The notes below the pieces were generated by a model, which saw only the letters and a list, made by a program, of their open reading frames with translations, did no database searches and was not told the DNA's origin. A DNA stretch of 64,000 nt, from contig NZ_FOOR01000005.1 in NCBI RefSeq assembly GCF_900113255.1, positions 124,001 through 188,000 on the forward strand. The letters are read 5' to 3'. Numbering within the stretch: the first letter of the stretch is position 1; the number at the start of each line of letters is the position of its first letter. Positions 61,148 to 64,000 of the stretch are shown here, piece by piece. The stretch comes from Novosphingobium sp. CF614. GTDB taxonomy: Bacteria > Pseudomonadota > Alphaproteobacteria > Sphingomonadales > Sphingomonadaceae. Position numbers and translations under genes: made by a program.

Positions 61148-63679
61148 GTGACGCCATCGTCGCCGAACGCCGGCTATCAAGGGCTTTCCGCTTCGCAAGC
61201 CCGCGAGCGGCTGGCGCGCGACGGCGCGAACGAGCTGCCTCGTGCGCGTAAACGGACCCAGGTCCGGATCGCGATGGAAGTGCTGCGCGAGCCGATGCTG
61301 GCACTGCTTCTGGCGGCGGGCTTGATCTATCTCCTGCTCGGCGACCGGACCGAAGCGCTCATCCTCCTTGTCTTCGCAGGCCTTTCGATCGCGATCACGA
61401 TCATCCAGGAAGCCCGTACCGAGCGCGTGCTCGAGGCGCTACGCGATCTTTCAGCGCCGCGCGCGCTCGTCGTGCGCGATGGCGAGCTGGTCCGTATTCC
61501 GGGGCGCGAGGTGGTGGAGGGCGACATTCTTGTCCTCGACGCGGGCGATCGCATCGCCGCCGATGCGCTGCTGCTTGAAGCGGACGGCATCGAGGCCGAC
61601 GAATCGCTGCTGACGGGCGAATCGGTGCCGGTGCGAAAGCGCGCCGCGCGGCACGATGAGGATGATCGCGCCGCGCCCGGCGGCGAGGATCGGCCGCAGG
61701 TCTTCGCCGGATCGATCGTCACGCACGGGCGCGGCCTGGCGCGAGTCACTGGAACCGGGACGCGCAGTCGCATCGGCGCGATCGGGCTCTCGCTCACCGC
61801 GCTGGAGATCCAGGCGCCGCGCCTCCAGCGCGAGACGGCGTGGATCGTCCGCCTCTGCGCGATGGGCGGCATTGCCGTGGCCATGGTGGTGACGCTCCTT
61901 TACGGCTTGTCGCGCGGGGGCTGGCTTGACGCGGTGCTGGCCGGGATCGCCATCGGCATGTCGCTCCTGCCCGAAGAGTTCGCGGTCGTGCTGACGATCT
62001 TCCTGGCGATGGGTGCCTGGCGGATCGCGCAAGTCGGCGTGCTGACGCGCCGTGCCGCCGCGATCGAGACCCTAGGCGCGGCGACGGTGCTTTGCACCGA
62101 CAAGACCGGAACGCTGACCTGCAATCGCATGACCGTGGCTGAACTCTGGCTGCCTTCGCAGGAAACCCCCCGTTTTGCGGACGCGCCGCGCGATTCGCGG
62201 TTTCGCCCACTGCTCGAAACCGGTGCGTTGGCGAGCGCGCCGGTCCCGTCCGATCCGATGGAAGTGGCATTCCATGCCGCCGCCACCGATACCGGACCGC
62301 CGCCACAGCAAGGCCTGCAGCTTCTACGCACGCATGGGCTGCGCCCCGATCTGCTGGCGATGTCCAACGTCTGGTGTGCCGGAGGCGATGAGAACGCGCT
62401 GACTATCGCAGCCAAGGGCGCGCCCGAGGCGATTGCGCGGCTCTGCCGTCTGGACGAGACGCAGCGTGCAGCGCTCGACGAGGCCGCGCAGCGCATGGCG
62501 GCGCGGGGCATGCGCGTGCTCGGCGTGGCTTCGGCGGTGACGGATCGGGATGGCCTTGACAAGGCCCACGAGGAGCACGTCTTCGTGCTGCTTGGACTCG
62601 TCGGCCTCACTGATCCGCTGCGCGCGGGTGTCGCGGAGGCGATCACGCGGTGCCGCTCGGCAGGCATCCGCGTGGTGATGATTACGGGCGATTATGCGGC
62701 GACGGCAAAGGCGATCGCCGAAGCGGCCGGGCTTCGCGCAGACAGGATCATGACCGGCGAAGAACTGGCGGCACTGTCGGACGTGGACTTCGCCGCGCGG
62801 GTCGGAACTATCGACGTGTTCGCCCGGACCATGCCCGAACAGAAGCTGCGCATCGTCAACGCGCTCCAGGCAGCAGGGGAGGTGGTGGCGATGACGGGGG
62901 ACGGGGTCAACGACGCGCCCGCGCTCAAGGCCGCCCATATCGGCATCGCCATGGGCAGGCGCGGAACCGATGTCGCCCGCGAGGCATCGGCCATTGTCCT
63001 GGTCGAGGACGATTTCGGTGCGATCGTCGATGCCGTTCGCCTGGGCCGGCGCATCTACGACAACATCCGCAAGGCGGTTGGCTTCATCTTCGGCGTGCAC
63101 GTGCCGATCGCCGCGCTGGCGATCATGCCGCTGGTGCTCGGCTTGCCGCTGGTCCTGGGTCCGATCCAGATCGCGTTGCTCGAAATGATTATCGATCCGG
63201 TCTGCGCGTTGGTGTTCGAGGCGGAGCGCGAGGAAAGCCGACTGATGCGGCGTCCGCCGCGCGATCCGGCGCAGCGGCTGTTCTCACTGGATGTGATCCG
63301 CCGCGGGGCTGCGCAAGGTGCGCTGGCCGCGGCAGTGCTGATCGCGCTCTATCTGGCCGCCGCCCGCTATGGCCTGCCGGCAGCGGAACTGCGCACCTTG
63401 ACATTCTTCGCGCTGGTATCGGCAATCCTCGCGCTGGTGCTGGCCAATCGCTCGTTCAGCACCTCGCTGGGCCATGCGCTGCTGCGCGGAAATCGGGTGT
63501 TTCGCTATGTGCTGGGATTCATCGCGGCGGGCAGTGTCACCATTCTGACCGTCCCGGCGATCCGTCGGATACTCGGCTTCGCACCGCTCGACTGGCTCGA
63601 GCTGGGGCTGGTGGTGCTGACGGGCGCCGGCCTGCTCGTGTTGCTGGAGTTTACCAAAGGTCGGGCCGTGGCAGGATAG
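61148..63679 (+). CDS. Cation-translocating P-type ATPase (HAD-IC)
   Basis: An 843-aa inner-membrane pump with a GTG start and no obvious ribosome site. The actuator TGES is at 157-160, the phosphorylation motif DKTGTLT at 318-324 and the hinge MTGDGVNDAPAL at about 580-590. Helix M4 reads SLLPEEFAVVLTIF, where related pumps usually have a second Pro (PEEFP); helix M6 contains LLEMIIDP. The N-terminal LSASQARERLARDGANELP marks the P2-like cation ATPase domain. No N-terminal heavy-metal domain is present. The transported ion is uncertain, probably Ca2+ or another divalent or monovalent cation. Confidence 0.9.
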   Translation: MTPSSPNAGYQGLSASQARERLARDGANELPRARKRTQVRIAMEVLREPMLALLLAAGLIYLLLGDRTEALILLVFAGLSIAITIIQEARTERVLEALRDLSAPRALVVRDGELVRIPGREVVEGDILVLDAGDRIAADALLLEADGIEADESLLTGESVPVRKRAARHDEDDRAAPGGEDRPQVFAGSIVTHGRGLARVTGTGTRSRIGAIGLSLTALEIQAPRLQRETAWIVRLCAMGGIAVAMVVTLLYGLSRGGWLDAVLAGIAIGMSLLPEEFAVVLTIFLAMGAWRIAQVGVLTRRAAAIETLGAATVLCTDKTGTLTCNRMTVAELWLPSQETPRFADAPRDSRFRPLLETGALASAPVPSDPMEVAFHAAATDTGPPPQQGLQLLRTHGLRPDLLAMSNVWCAGGDENALTIAAKGAPEAIARLCRLDETQRAALDEAAQRMAARGMRVLGVASAVTDRDGLDKAHEEHVFVLLGLVGLTDPLRAGVAEAITRCRSAGIRVVMITGDYAATAKAIAEAAGLRADRIMTGEELAALSDVDFAARVGTIDVFARTMPEQKLRIVNALQAAGEVVAMTGDGVNDAPALKAAHIGIAMGRRGTDVAREASAIVLVEDDFGAIVDAVRLGRRIYDNIRKAVGFIFGVHVPIAALAIMPLVLGLPLVLGPIQIALLEMIIDPVCALVFEAEREESRLMRRPPRDPAQRLFSLDVIRRGAAQGALAAAVLIALYLAAARYGLPAAELRTLTFFALVSAILALVLANRSFSTSLGHALLRGNRVFRYVLGFIAAGSVTILTVPAIRRILGFAPLDWLELGLVVLTGAGLLVLLEFTKGRAVAG

Positions 63680-63760
63680 CCTGCCGATATCGCGGCGTCA
63701 TTCCTGGAGGATGCGCTGAAGTAGCGGCGGATCCCGCTCTATTCGTTCTTTGTTTTCCGG

Positions 63761-63803
63761 ATTTTGCGAGTCGTCGGGGGATTCCACCGACGACTCGCAA
63801 AAT
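63761..63803. terminator. Perfect 17-bp hairpin, bidirectional terminator
   Basis: ATTTTGCGAGTCGTCGG (63761-63777) pairs perfectly with CCGACGACTCGCAAAAT (63787-63803). The terminal A/T pairs give T-rich 3' sides on both strands. It lies between the convergent stops at 63679 and 63807, so it most likely terminates both genes. Confidence 0.8.
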
Positions 63804-63806
63804 GGT

Positions 63807-64000
63807 CTACGGGGTCTGGACTTCGCCCAGGCCGGGCTTTTGCCAGTGCCTGGCTTCATCAAGAAGATGGATGACTTCCGTGTCCTCTGTCTGACTGAAA
63901 TCGCGGTAGTGCATGCCGACAGCATGGAACGGAGTGGGCGAGAGAAGGCATATGACGCGGTCGCACAGCGGACGAAGCTGGGACAGGACGTCTGCCGGCG
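63807..64000 (-). CDS. Phosphoribosyltransferase-family protein, C-terminal part only
   Basis: 63 codons at the right edge, open to the window end. The residues RVICLLSPTPFHAVGMHYRD and FSQTEDTEVIHLLDEA match the C-terminus of phosphoribosyltransferase-domain proteins (the AVG.hY.DFSQ..DeEV motif), which also occur fused to dienelactone-hydrolase domains. The rest lies beyond the window. It converges on the P-type ATPase and ends at the shared terminator. Confidence 0.75.
   Translation of the reverse strand, partial: PADVLSQLRPLCDRVICLLSPTPFHAVGMHYRDFSQTEDTEVIHLLDEARHWQKPGLGEVQTP

Noticed and set aside
63698..63925. A 75-codon minus-strand frame at the right end
   Set aside because: Another frame of the same strand encodes a recognisable phosphoribosyltransferase C-terminus ending at 63807, and this frame runs through the terminator hairpin.
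1..64000. tRNA genes, rRNA genes, CRISPR arrays, integrases or transposases marking the island
   Set aside because: None could be recognised by reading both strands; the island edges rest only on composition and gene remnants.

Overview
The window is GC-rich alphaproteobacterial DNA, most like a sphingomonad (Novosphingobium/Sphingobium/Sphingomonas type). The grounds are the codon usage, three TonB-dependent receptors, the dense set of SDRs, P450s and Rieske/FAD oxidoreductases typical of sphingomonad catabolic regions, and dispersed short palindromic repeats between genes. No tRNA, rRNA, CRISPR array, integrase or transposase was seen.

Layout. (1) 1-16.5 kb: the 3' part of a glutamine-synthetase-family gene; a tight minus-strand operon (DUF1445 hydro-lyase/D-glutamate-cyclase-like, PhyH-type dioxygenase, SDR); an SDR; an MFS transporter; a secreted secretory-lipase-type hydrolase; a TonB-dependent receptor facing a deaminase-type amidohydrolase, an LLM flavin oxidoreductase and an SDR; and a translationally coupled pair encoding an LVIVD-repeat protein and a DUF305 protein. 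(2) 16.6-53.6 kb: a catabolic island of oxidative upper-pathway enzymes. It has four amidohydrolase-2 paralogues (three colinear, each 460 aa, and one divergent), seven intact SDRs (three of a FOX2/17beta-HSD4-like subtype), two cytochromes P450, a Rieske oxygenase alpha subunit, two KstD-like FAD dehydrogenases, a Baeyer-Villiger monooxygenase, a TauD-type dioxygenase, two SnoaL-like proteins, a VOC protein, a carboxymuconolactone-decarboxylase-like protein, a TonB receptor, an MFS transporter and four TetR regulators. It also holds three gene remnants: an internally deleted SMP-30 lactonase and two SDR fragments. (3) 53.7-57.1 kb: a haem/haemoglobin-type TonB receptor and a DUF6607-like protein behind a good Fur box. 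(4) 57.2-64 kb: more ordinary genes, namely a zinc alcohol dehydrogenase, an APH-kinase fusion, a small unknown protein, a GNAT, a P-type ATPase and the C-terminus of a phosphoribosyltransferase running off the right edge.

How it may work together (inference). The island looks like an uptake-plus-oxidation module for a hydrophobic cyclic, terpenoid- or steroid-like substrate. Uptake would be through the TonB receptor and MFS transporter. P450, Rieske and TauD enzymes would hydroxylate, SDRs would oxidise alcohols to ketones, KstD-like enzymes would desaturate, the BVMO would make an ester or lactone, and the amidohydrolases would hydrolyse, cleave or decarboxylate. No acyl-CoA ligase, thiolase, enoyl-CoA hydratase, ferredoxin or ferredoxin reductase gene is present, so lower-pathway enzymes and redox partners must lie elsewhere. 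The strongest new signal is a palindromic site (half-site AAGTGTACAT, one perfect 22-bp copy) in front of the three closely related amidohydrolase genes at two separate loci. It suggests a shared regulon within the island.
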